Translations under genes and position numbers: made by a program
Notes under the pieces: model-generated
What the model was told of the DNA's origin: nothing
The model's database searches: none
What the model saw: the letters and a program-made list of their open reading frames with translations, nothing else
Shown: positions 1-6,451 of the stretch, in pieces
How positions within the stretch are numbered: the first letter of the stretch is position 1
How the letters are laid out: each line of letters opens with the position of its first letter
Assembly: GCA_007693875.1 (NCBI GenBank)
Contig: RECT01000317.1
Coordinates: 1 to 6,565 of the forward strand
Reading direction: 5' to 3'
DNA length: 6,565 bases
From: Spirulina sp. DLM2.Bin59
GTDB lineage: Bacteria; Cyanobacteriota; Cyanobacteriia; Cyanobacteriales; Spirulinaceae

Positions 1-1
1 T

Positions 2-2452
2 CCCCTCACATCCCCCCTCGCCTTCACCCCCGCAACCCAAGCCAGTTATCCCGCAATTCTCGACCTCAACCTCACGGCCGGTAATGTCACAGAGTTGATT
101 GCCGCCATTAATCAGGCCAACGCCAATCCTGGCCTGGATACAATTACCCTCACGAGCACAACCTTTAACCTCACGTCTATTGCCTTTGATGATTTTGGTT
201 TTGGCCCCACAGGCTTACCTTTAATCACCGACGATCTGATCATTCGAGGAGGCAATACAACCACTAAAAGCACAATTCAACGCGCTGATGGTACACCAGA
301 CTTCCGAATTTTAGCGATTCAAAATGTTCCTGATAATCAAGTTGATCTCACCCTTGAAAATCTGATTATTCGTAATGGGCGTGCCACAGGACAGAATCCC
401 TTCGGTGATGATGGGGGTGGCATCCTGAATGTAGGTGGGAATCTCACCATCAGGAATTCAGAAATACGCGACAACCTCGCCCATGATGATGGCGGCGGCA
501 TTCTCAATGTTGGCACTAGAGAGCACGTTGCCAAGTTAACGATGGAGAACAGCATCGTCACCAATAACCGCGTCAGTGGCGAAGGGGTTGGTAATGGAGA
601 CCTGGACGATGGCGGTGCAGGGATTGACGCTGATGGCAATGGTCGAGCCGGTAGGATTGGGGTTGAAGTCAATCTCACCAATGTCGAGATTACCGGAATT
701 ACTGCTGATAGGGGCAGTGGTGGTGGGATTCGCATTGTCGATGGAGGAAAAATTTCCCTGGATCAAGTCACCATTACCGGTAACAGTTCACAGTTTGGTT
801 CAGGGATTGCCGTGGGGGATACGAATCTCCCCATTGAGTTTCTTCAAGTCACCAACTCAACCATTAAAAATAATACCGGTGGCGGTCAGGATATTCAATC
901 CCTCTTCCATGCCATTCAAAATAATGACCCAATTGTTGACCAGTATCCCAATCTGCCGCCAGGAGGTGCTGGGATTGTTGCACCCATCTTACCCACCGAT
1001 GAAAGTAAGCTGTTTGGCAATGATATTCCTCCTGATCCTACATCTACCACTGGTTCCAATATTCCCGGTTTACCCTTAAATCCGGTTAACCCTACGGTTG
1101 TTGTTGAACAAATCAGTGGCACCAGAATTTTAGATGGGGCAACGCTCAACTTGACGGTGGTTGCGGGCCAAAGTTTACCGCCCTTTTCCTTCCGAATTCG
1201 CAATGCAGGTGAAAATCCCCTCGGTATTGATGGATTGAACTTCACGAATGATACCGAGTTCAATTTAGTGCCCACCGCATTCTCCTTAGCAACGTTATCT
1301 GGCCCCCCCAATCCCACCGTACAAGACTTAACCTTAAGCTTGCTGGCGGATACCGCAGTGGCGGGAAGTACCTTCTCAACCGGAATTAGTTTTGAAGTTG
1401 ACAATCCTGATGCCAATAGTGATCTGGTTAATGGGGTGAGTGCTGACGGAATTTTTGATTTTACGGTCAATGTTTCGATTATCGATGCCATTGTGACCCC
1501 CCCACCGGGAGCTTCTTCTCTTCTTGCTGTTGATACGACCACCTCCGTCTTTACTGCGGGATTTGGAACCGGTGGTAATGTCAAAATCTCCGTTTTGAAT
1601 GCACAGCAAGCCCTGAACAAGAGCTTGATTCAAGACTTAAAAATAACCTATGTCAGTGGTGGTAATCTCACTGAACAGTTATTTTCGGTGCTGCCGGTGG
1701 TTGGTCAACCGAGAGGTTTTGGGGTTGGGTTGCAGTCCTTCCTCCTCAATAATGTAAACAATGCACCCTTCTCCGGAAATGAAACATTCCGGATCGAACT
1801 AGCCGATCGCAATGTTGCTAGTCAGATTAATGTCAATGCCGGCGGCAATGGTGTCCATGACATCATCTTTGATACCAATGGCGATGGCCAATTTAATAAC
1901 CAAGATTTGATCCTGCGGATTAACCAAACCAATGAAGCCATTCCCCTGGGTGTGGGGACGGTGCAAGCCAATGGTTTAGAACTGATTGATTTACGGGGAG
2001 CCGCCGGGAATCGCGTCGCGAGCTTTACCCTTTACCGGGAAGCGACATTTGATAATACCGTTGGACTCTACCGTATTGATGATATTTCCGGAGCTGTCAA
2101 CGGCATTGCCCCCGGCCAAGCTGGTTATGCTCAAGCTGCCCTCTCCAATCGTCTCCCCGGAGTCACCCTTGCTGTGGGCAACCAACAGAGCCGCACTGTC
2201 ACCGCTACCCTCGAAGGCGGCGCACTCTACGCCCCCTTCATCGTTGTCAATGCTGGCGTTGATGCCTTCCTAAGCAGCAACCCCAACAACAGGGCCGGCG
2301 GCATCAATGCCTTCTTCGCTTTTCAAACCGCCAACCCCGATCGCCAAAACCACGTCATGCTCCTGGGGAGCAACACCTTCGGCTTTGAAGATTTATTCGG
2401 TGGAGGCGATCGCGACTTTAACGATATGATCTTCCAAGTCCAAATTACTTAA
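2..2452 (+). CDS. Large exported beta-helix / DUF4114 protein, 5' end outside window
   Basis: The frame is open from the left edge to TAA at 2450-2452, giving 816 visible residues; the true start is upstream. The first visible residues (PLTSPLAFTPATQA, then SYP) look like the end of a signal peptide with cleavage after TQA, so export is inferred. Residues about 80-295 have Gly/Asn-rich repeats typical of right-handed beta-helices, including DDGGGILNVG twice (136-145 and 162-171), a related DDGGAGI (202-208) and recurring LT-x-x-N-S-x-I strands. Residues about 365-495 read as an Ig-like domain of the choice-of-anchor kind. Residues 624-635 (DTNGDGQFNNQD) fit an EF-hand or dockerin-type calcium loop. 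Residues about 640-816 match DUF4114, ending with FGFEDLFGGGDRDFND at 793-808. Such proteins are common in cyanobacteria and are thought to be surface or secreted; no enzyme activity is evident. Transcription continues toward prfB, 90 bp downstream, but co-transcription is not shown. Confidence 0.88.
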   Translation, partial: PLTSPLAFTPATQASYPAILDLNLTAGNVTELIAAINQANANPGLDTITLTSTTFNLTSIAFDDFGFGPTGLPLITDDLIIRGGNTTTKSTIQRADGTPDFRILAIQNVPDNQVDLTLENLIIRNGRATGQNPFGDDGGGILNVGGNLTIRNSEIRDNLAHDDGGGILNVGTREHVAKLTMENSIVTNNRVSGEGVGNGDLDDGGAGIDADGNGRAGRIGVEVNLTNVEITGITADRGSGGGIRIVDGGKISLDQVTITGNSSQFGSGIAVGDTNLPIEFLQVTNSTIKNNTGGGQDIQSLFHAIQNNDPIVDQYPNLPPGGAGIVAPILPTDESKLFGNDIPPDPTSTTGSNIPGLPLNPVNPTVVVEQISGTRILDGATLNLTVVAGQSLPPFSFRIRNAGENPLGIDGLNFTNDTEFNLVPTAFSLATLSGPPNPTVQDLTLSLLADTAVAGSTFSTGISFEVDNPDANSDLVNGVSADGIFDFTVNVSIIDAIVTPPPGASSLLAVDTTTSVFTAGFGTGGNVKISVLNAQQALNKSLIQDLKITYVSGGNLTEQLFSVLPVVGQPRGFGVGLQSFLLNNVNNAPFSGNETFRIELADRNVASQINVNAGGNGVHDIIFDTNGDGQFNNQDLILRINQTNEAIPLGVGTVQANGLELIDLRGAAGNRVASFTLYREATFDNTVGLYRIDDISGAVNGIAPGQAGYAQAALSNRLPGVTLAVGNQQSRTVTATLEGGALYAPFIVVNAGVDAFLSSNPNNRAGGINAFFAFQTANPDRQNHVMLLGSNTFGFEDLFGGGDRDFNDMIFQVQIT

Positions 2453-2542
2453 ATCGAGGAAAGAGGATAGAGAAGAGAGGATAGAGTTAAATTTAGCTTT
2501 CTCCCTCACTCCTCACTCCTCTCCCCTCACTACTCATCTGCC
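2453..2542. other. Purine-rich / pyrimidine-rich spacer upstream of prfB
   Basis: The first half is nearly all purine and contains the direct repeat AGAGGATAGAG at 2463-2473 and 2477-2487. The second half, from about 2498, is nearly all pyrimidine with tandem CTCACTC units. The two halves flank an AT-rich centre (TAAATTTA, 2489-2496) and can pair imperfectly, for example GAGAGGA with TCCTCTC. There is no U-tract, so it is not a convincing intrinsic terminator. No clear promoter or Shine-Dalgarno sequence precedes the prfB ATG, which is common for cyanobacterial genes. Confidence 0.5.
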
Positions 2543-3653
2543 ATGGAACTGACCGAAATCAAACGAGAGATCAAACAGCTCACTGACCGCCTGGGCAAAG
2601 CCCAGGACTATCTTTGACCTCCCCACCCTTAACGCTGAAATCCACGATCTAGAGCAACAATCCGCCCAGCCGGGGTTTTGGGATGACCAAACCACCGCCC
2701 AGGGCATCCTCCAAACCCTCAACGATCGCACCGCCATCCTCAAACAATACGAAACTTGGCGCGAACAATTGGGGGATGTAGAGGCGATCGCCGAACTCCT
2801 TGAACTGGAAACCGACCCCAGCCTCGAAACCGAAGCCGCCCAAACCATCCACCAACTCCACCAAAACCTCGATCGCTGGGAACTGGAACAACTCCTGGCC
2901 GGAGAATACGACCCAGAGGGCGCAGTGTTAACCATTAACGCCGGGGCCGGGGGAACCGATGCCCAAGATTGGGCAGAAATGTTGCTGCGGATGTACACCC
3001 GTTGGGGGGAACAACAGGGCTATAAAGTCCAACTGGCGGAAATTTCCGAAGGGGATGAAGCCGGGATCAAATCCGCCACATTGGAATTTACCGGCCGCTA
3101 TGCCTACGGCTATCTCCGGGGCGAAAAGGGAACCCATCGCCTCGTGCGCATCTCCCCCTTTAATGCCAACGGCAAACGCCAAACCAGTTTTGCTGGTGTA
3201 GAAGTGATGCCCGCCCTTGATGATTCCAAAATTCAACTGGAGATCCCCGATAAAGATTTAGAAATCACCACGACCCGCTCCGGCGGCAAAGGCGGGCAAA
3301 ACGTCAATAAAGTTGAAACAGCGGTGCGCATCGTTCACCTCCCCACCGGGTTAGCCGTGCGCTGCACCCAAGAGCGATCGCAGATGCAAAACAAAGAAAA
3401 AGCCCTCGCCCTCCTCAAAGCCAAGTTACTGATCATCGCCCAAGAACAGCGGGCCCAAGAAATCGCTGAAATTCGCGGCGATATGGTCGAAGCTGCTTGG
3501 GGCAACCAGATCCGGAACTATGTGTTCCATCCCTACCAAATGGTCAAAGATCTCCGCACCAATGCCGAAACTACCGCCATTGGTGATGTCATGGATGGCA
3601 AACTGGATCAATTCATTGAATCCTACCTGCGCCTCGATGCTGGCGTAACCTGA
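2543..3653 (+). CDS. prfB: Peptide chain release factor 2 (RF2), expressed by programmed +1 frameshift
   Basis: RF2 recognises UGA and UAA stop codons in the ribosomal A site and triggers hydrolysis of peptidyl-tRNA. The zero frame begins at ATG 2543 and reads 24 codons (MELTEIKREIKQLTDRLGKA, then QDYL) to an in-frame TGA at 2615-2617. A +1 slip at CTT continues at GAC 2616 and runs to TGA 3651-3653, giving 369 residues; the E. coli protein has 365. With the shifted numbering the codon-recognition tripeptide SPF falls at 204-206 and the catalytic GGQ at 250-252, almost exactly as in E. coli RF2. SPF, rather than the PxT of RF1, fixes the identity as RF2. Residue 246, before the GGQ loop, is serine. 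The start ATG lacks a clear ribosome binding site but gives the expected RF2 N-terminus. The gene converges on argS. Confidence 0.97.
2604..2618 (+). promoter_or_regulatory. prfB programmed +1 frameshift signal
   Basis: The stretch reads AGGAC TAT CTT TGA C. CTT is the slippery codon 24, TGA is codon 25, and the following C makes a weak UGAC stop context. AGGA at 2604-2607 is the internal Shine-Dalgarno-like element, four bases before CTT, as in the E. coli AGGGGG TAT CTT TGA C signal. In the known mechanism, low RF2 slows termination at UGA and favours the +1 slip, so RF2 limits its own synthesis. That this copy is functional is inferred from the conserved layout and the intact downstream frame. 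Confidence 0.95.
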
Positions 3654-3671
3654 AATGCCGCTGAATATCGA

Positions 3672-3699
3672 GTAGGGGCGAAAAATTTTTCGCCCCTAC
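3672..3699. repeat. Perfect 28-bp palindrome between prfB and argS
   Basis: The arms GTAGGGGCGAAAAA and TTTTTCGCCCCTAC are exact reverse complements with no spacer. The GTAGGGGCG...CGCCCCTAC ends resemble the short palindromic repeats dispersed in many cyanobacterial genomes. It lies 18 bp after the prfB stop in a convergent spacer, so it could act as a bidirectional transcription end or RNA 3'-end stabiliser. However, no U-run follows the GC stem on the plus strand, so an intrinsic terminator role is only possible. Confidence 0.85.
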
Positions 3700-3707
3700 A
3701 GGCGTAG

Positions 3708-3763
3708 GGTGCGTCAGACAGGATCAATCATGATATTGACGATAGGTTTTTATCTGACGCACC
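3708..3763. repeat. Inverted-repeat element with 11-bp arms, next to the argS stop
   Basis: GGTGCGTCAGA at 3708-3718 is the exact reverse complement of TCTGACGCACC at 3753-3763, with 34 bases between. The interior holds a smaller hairpin, TCAAT 3724-3728 with ATTGA 3735-3739. The element ends five bases from the argS stop codon. It resembles the GGTGCGT...ACGCACC repeats often seen between cyanobacterial genes. It may be a non-autonomous mobile element or a terminator-like 3' hairpin; no transposase is present. Confidence 0.75.
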
Positions 3764-3768
3764 ATTCA

Positions 3769-5847
3769 CTAAATCCGATCTAAAACCTGAATCCCCAACA
3801 GGGATAAACCTAACTTTAATGTGTCCGCCGTCAATTGACACAATGCCAACCGGGACGATCGCACCGGTTCGGGAGCCTTCAACACCGGACATTGTTCAAA
3901 AAATTGATTGAACTTTTGGCTCAGTTCAAACAGGTATTGACAGAGACGATTGGGGAATAATTCCTGCTCCACTTCTGCTAACACATCCTCCAACTGGAGA
4001 AGATGTTTCGCTAACACTAACTCCGGCTCAGTTTCCAGATGGATCGTTGCCTGCGATCCACTAGGGGCAATTCGCGCTAGCGTACCCATCGCCTCTAATT
4101 CATTTAAAGCTGTAACCGGCTCAAAACATTGCGCCCACCAACCCGCCACCATCCCCCGTAAATCCCGCCGTCCCCGTTGCCACAACAAATAACGGGATGT
4201 AAACCAGAGGCCATAGCCAAACCCCACCAATCGCATGATTTCCGCCAACAGGGGGATCGTGTGGAGTTCGTGGTGAATGCGGATCGAGGCATCCATAAAG
4301 ACAAAGGCGACAACGGTGAGCAACGCTGTCACCGCCAAGGCCCGCCACCGAATCCCCGAAACCGGCGGCAAATCCTCCGGGATCACCGCCAACGCGCCCC
4401 CCGCCTTGCGTTGAATGCCGCGAATGCGCACATAGGCATAGAGGAGATAGGGGGAGGTGTTGCCCTGGAGGGAGAGCATTTTGTCATAACTGAAAATATA
4501 GTTACTGGTGCGGTTTTGGCTCAAGTCAGCATATTTCACGGCACTTAACCCGATGGTTTGGGCCACCTCCTGTTTAAATGCCTCCGTTTCTGTCCGCCCT
4601 TCAGCGGCTAAACGCTGATCTAAATCCTCACGGGTACGCCGCACCGCCTCATCGAGGAGATCCCGCAATCGCACCGTTTCCCCGGAACGGGTTTTTAACT
4701 TCTTGCCATCTTCCCCCTGAACTAACCCAAAGGGCACATGAACCACTTCCACCGCATCGGTGAGAATCCCCGCCCGCCGGGCCACTTGAAAAACTTGGGT
4801 GAAATGGTTGGCTTGGCCGGCATCGGTGACATAGATAATGCGATCGCCTTCATCTTGATGGATGCGATACTGCAACGCCGCTAAATCCGTGGTGGCATAG
4901 TTAAAGCCGCCATCGGACTTCTGGACAATCAGGGGTAAGGGTTGCCCATCTTTATTGCTGAACCCTTCTAAAAAGACACATTGCGCCCCCTGATCTGCCT
5001 GCAAAATCCCCGCCGTTTCTAGGGTTTTCAACACATCCGGCAGGAGGGGATTATAAAAGGATTCCCCCCGTTCGGTGAGTTGAATATCGAGGCGATCGTA
5101 AATCACCTGAAACTCGCGGCGGGACTGATCACAAAGCAACTGCCAAGCTTTGCGGCTTTCCTCATCCCCTGCCTGCAACGCCACCACCGCCTCACGGGAA
5201 GCCTGCTGAAAGGCTTCATCCTGATCAAACCGCTGTTTGGCCTGTTTATAGAGGGCCACTAAATCCCCCAAATCCAGCGCGTCCGCCGTCGTCAACGCTT
5301 CCGGATAGGCCTCCTTCAGGTAGGTGATCAACATCCCGAACTGGGTTCCCCAATCCCCCACATGATTAAGGCGCACCACATCATGGCCGCGAAACTCCAA
5401 AATCCGCGCCAAACAATCCCCAATAATCGTCGATCGCAGGTGGCCGACGTGCATTTCCTTGGCAATATTGGGGCTAGAAAAATCAACAATCACCCGCTGG
5501 GGCTGTTTTGTTGGGGCCACACCGAGGCGGCGATCGCCCTGTTTTTCCGCCAACTGTGCCGCTAAATAGGCGGGTTGTAGCCGCAAATTAATAAACCCCG
5601 GCCCGGCAATTTCCGGCTCCTCACAAATCTCCGCCAAATCCAGATGATCTAATAATGTTTGGGCAATATCCCTCGGTTTTTGCTTCAGGGGTTTAGCCAG
5701 AGGCAGAGCCGCATTGCATTGATAATCGCCAAACTTGGGATTACTGGCGGGAACAATGAGGGGCTGAGGGATGGCAACTTCTGGGCCAAAGGCGGCCTGA
5801 AAGCCCTGGGTAAAACGGTGATTCAGTTGCGCTTGGAGAGAAGTCAT
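3769..5847 (-). CDS. argS: Arginyl-tRNA synthetase with an inserted CAAD-like membrane domain
   Basis: ArgRS charges tRNA-Arg with arginine using ATP and is a class I synthetase. Residues about 1-90 are the N-terminal tRNA-contacting domain (GDYQCNAALPLAK at 40-52). The catalytic domain follows, with HVGH (the HIGH motif) at 133-136, HVGDWGTQFGMLI at 162-174, SDGGFNYATTDLAALQYR at 311-328 and GKKLKTRSGE, the ArgRS KMSKS-like loop, at 381-390. SPYLLYAYVRIRGI at 465-478 closes the core. The DALR anticodon-binding domain occupies about 605-692 (LCQYLFELSQKFNQFF at 635-650). The protein is 692 residues; the family is usually about 550-590. The excess is an in-frame insert around 485-580 containing two hydrophobic helices, described separately. 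All catalytic motifs are intact, so an active enzyme is expected. The ATG at 5847 gives a normal ArgRS N-terminus; no clear Shine-Dalgarno is seen, and the next upstream in-frame stop is 14 codons away with no better start between. Confidence 0.97.
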   Translation of the reverse strand: MTSLQAQLNHRFTQGFQAAFGPEVAIPQPLIVPASNPKFGDYQCNAALPLAKPLKQKPRDIAQTLLDHLDLAEICEEPEIAGPGFINLRLQPAYLAAQLAEKQGDRRLGVAPTKQPQRVIVDFSSPNIAKEMHVGHLRSTIIGDCLARILEFRGHDVVRLNHVGDWGTQFGMLITYLKEAYPEALTTADALDLGDLVALYKQAKQRFDQDEAFQQASREAVVALQAGDEESRKAWQLLCDQSRREFQVIYDRLDIQLTERGESFYNPLLPDVLKTLETAGILQADQGAQCVFLEGFSNKDGQPLPLIVQKSDGGFNYATTDLAALQYRIHQDEGDRIIYVTDAGQANHFTQVFQVARRAGILTDAVEVVHVPFGLVQGEDGKKLKTRSGETVRLRDLLDEAVRRTREDLDQRLAAEGRTETEAFKQEVAQTIGLSAVKYADLSQNRTSNYIFSYDKMLSLQGNTSPYLLYAYVRIRGIQRKAGGALAVIPEDLPPVSGIRWRALAVTALLTVVAFVFMDASIRIHHELHTIPLLAEIMRLVGFGYGLWFTSRYLLWQRGRRDLRGMVAGWWAQCFEPVTALNELEAMGTLARIAPSGSQATIHLETEPELVLAKHLLQLEDVLAEVEQELFPNRLCQYLFELSQKFNQFFEQCPVLKAPEPVRSSRLALCQLTADTLKLGLSLLGIQVLDRI
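4108..4395 (-). other. CAAD/CURT1-like two-helix membrane domain inserted in ArgRS
   Basis: This segment encodes ArgRS residues about 485-580, between the catalytic core and the DALR domain, where ordinary ArgRS has only a short linker. Helix 1 is about residues 501-522 (ALAVTALLTVVAFVFMDA). A short linker SIRIHHELHT leads to IPLL at 531-534, then helix 2 with LVGFGYGLWF at 540-549 and SRYLLW at 551-556, then RGRRDL at 558-563. The pattern IPLL-x5-LVG-x-GY-x2-WF-x2-RYLL-x5-R-x-L is what I remember of CAAD and the related CURT1 proteins. CAAD anchors certain cyanobacterial synthetases to membranes. A helical hairpin leaves both flanking enzyme domains on the same side. The loop between the helices is slightly longer than the LDAIN-x-IPLL form I recall. 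Identity rests on motif memory, not a profile search. Confidence 0.82.
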
Positions 5848-5880
5848 GGGGGCGATCGCTGTTGAGGGAGCAATTAAGCA

Positions 5881-5919
5881 GATCCTAGCTTAACGGATCA
5901 GGAAGAGAAAGACCTAGCT
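5881..5919. other. Short repeats in the argS 5' region
   Basis: CCTAGCT occurs at 5884-5890 and again at 5913-5919, and GATCC 5881-5885 faces GGATC 5895-5899 as a 5-bp inverted repeat with a 9-base gap. They lie 34-72 bp upstream of the argS start and could belong to its promoter region. No convincing -35/-10 pair was found; TAGGAT on the minus strand is the best -10-like match, without a good -35. A regulatory role is speculative. Confidence 0.25.
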
Positions 5920-5920
5920 G

Positions 5921-6016
5921 CCCTCACCCTAAATCCCTCTCCCAAAAAGGGGAGAGGGACTTTGAGATCTGGCTCCCCTTCTCCCGACCTGGGAGAAGGG
6001 GCGGGGGGGATGAGGG
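5921..6016. repeat. 96-bp nested inverted-repeat element between argS and the upstream gene
   Basis: The ends CCCTCA (5921-5926) and TGAGGG (6011-6016) are complementary. Inside are two strong hairpins: CCCTCTCCC 5935-5943 with GGGAGAGGG 5950-5958, loop AAAAAG; and CCCCTTCTCCC 5975-5985 with GGGAGAAGGGG 5991-6001, loop GACCT. Together they would fold as a three-way junction. Elements with this CCCTCACCCTAAATCCCTC... sequence are widely dispersed in cyanobacterial genomes. A partial copy lies at 6393-6430. On the minus strand the element follows the stop of the small upstream gene by one base and sits 74 bp upstream of argS, so it may end or attenuate read-through into argS. Confidence 0.85.
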
Positions 6017-6017
6017 G

Positions 6018-6317
6018 CTACTCCTCCACCCAAGTCGCCACCAACCGCAACTCCGGCGGAATCGGCGTATCGTAGGGAAACTCTAAACAGGTTTCCGAAC
6101 TGCCCAGATAGCCCGCCTCCGTGAACGCCATCAACATCCGCCCCAAAGCCACCCACACGGGAGCATCAAATTCCCAGGGGCGATCGCGCCGGGCATGGCA
6201 ACTGATGGACTTCAACGCCCAAAAATAACTATTGCGCACCACCGATCCCCCCTTTTTATAGGCGGGGACATCATCGGCATGGATGGAAAGAATATCCTGG
6301 GCGATCGCCGCTCGCAT
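6018..6317 (-). CDS. Unrecognised small protein, 99 residues
   Basis: I do not recognise this protein. The frame runs from ATG 6317 to TAG at 6018-6020. The only in-frame alternatives upstream, before a TAG 7 codons away, are CTG and ATT, so the ATG is the likely start; GGAG stands only two bases before it, too close for a good ribosome binding site. The product is soluble-looking and of mixed composition, with one SCHARRDRPWEFDAPVWVAL stretch (39-57), two cysteines (40 and 77), and an acidic end (TWVEE). There is no signal peptide or membrane helix. It carries HIP1 sites at 6180 and 6301, like the other genes here, and its codon use looks native. It is upstream of argS in the same direction but separated by 170 bp including the 96-bp repeat, so an operon is uncertain. 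The overlapping plus-strand frame looks less protein-like. Confidence 0.65.
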   Translation of the reverse strand: MRAAIAQDILSIHADDVPAYKKGGSVVRNSYFWALKSISCHARRDRPWEFDAPVWVALGRMLMAFTEAGYLGSSETCLEFPYDTPIPPELRLVATWVEE

Positions 6318-6392
6318 GGCTCCAATCAGAAATTGCTACAGTTTAACAGTCTTCCTATTCTGCCATGTTCTCTAGAGATCCTCGTAGAATAA

Positions 6393-6430
6393 GCCCTCAC
6401 CCCCAACCCCCAAACAGTGGGAGAGGGGAC
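6393..6430. repeat. Partial, degenerate copy of the 96-bp repeat
   Basis: GCCCTCACCC, then AACCCCCAAA and GGGAGAGGGGAC, follow the same order as the first half of the element at 5921-5960. The stem is degraded and the second hairpin and closing TGAGGG end are missing. It lies upstream of the membrane protein gene, probably within or before its 5' untranslated region. Confidence 0.7.
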
Positions 6431-6451
6431 TAGACCATTGATAACGTTATT

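Noticed and set aside
95..97. TTG at 95 as the start of the beta-helix protein
   Set aside because: The frame is open to the left edge, and the 31 residues before it (ending LNLTAGNVTE) look like protein sequence continuing into the first strand.
337..735. Minus-strand frame rich in proline and serine
   Set aside because: A shadow of the Gly/Asp-rich beta-helix repeats on the other strand.
916..1620. Long minus-strand frame opposite the beta-helix gene
   Set aside because: It is antisense to a clear coding region, and its product is low in complexity with no recognisable motif.
2615..2617. In-frame TGA in prfB as a disabling mutation
   Set aside because: It is the conserved programmed frameshift codon with slippery CTT and an upstream AGGA, and the shifted frame is a complete RF2.
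2769..2771. ATG 2769 as the prfB start
   Set aside because: It would remove about 75 N-terminal residues; the frameshifted reading from 2543 gives the normal RF2 length and residue numbering.
4108..4395. ArgRS insert as an intein or insertion sequence
   Set aside because: It lacks intein splice motifs, a transposase, and terminal repeats, stays in frame, and has a coherent two-helix pattern.
4177..4548. Plus-strand frame of 123 codons opposite argS
   Set aside because: Antisense to conserved ArgRS sequence, with no start signal and an unconvincing composition.
6195..6392. Plus-strand frame overlapping the 99-residue gene
   Set aside because: Its first part is the shadow of the minus-strand gene, and it runs on into the spacer with no ribosome binding site.
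5921..6430. CRISPR-like array formed by the C- and G-rich repeats
   Set aside because: There are only two unequal copies, they are internally palindromic, and a coding frame rather than regular spacers lies between them.
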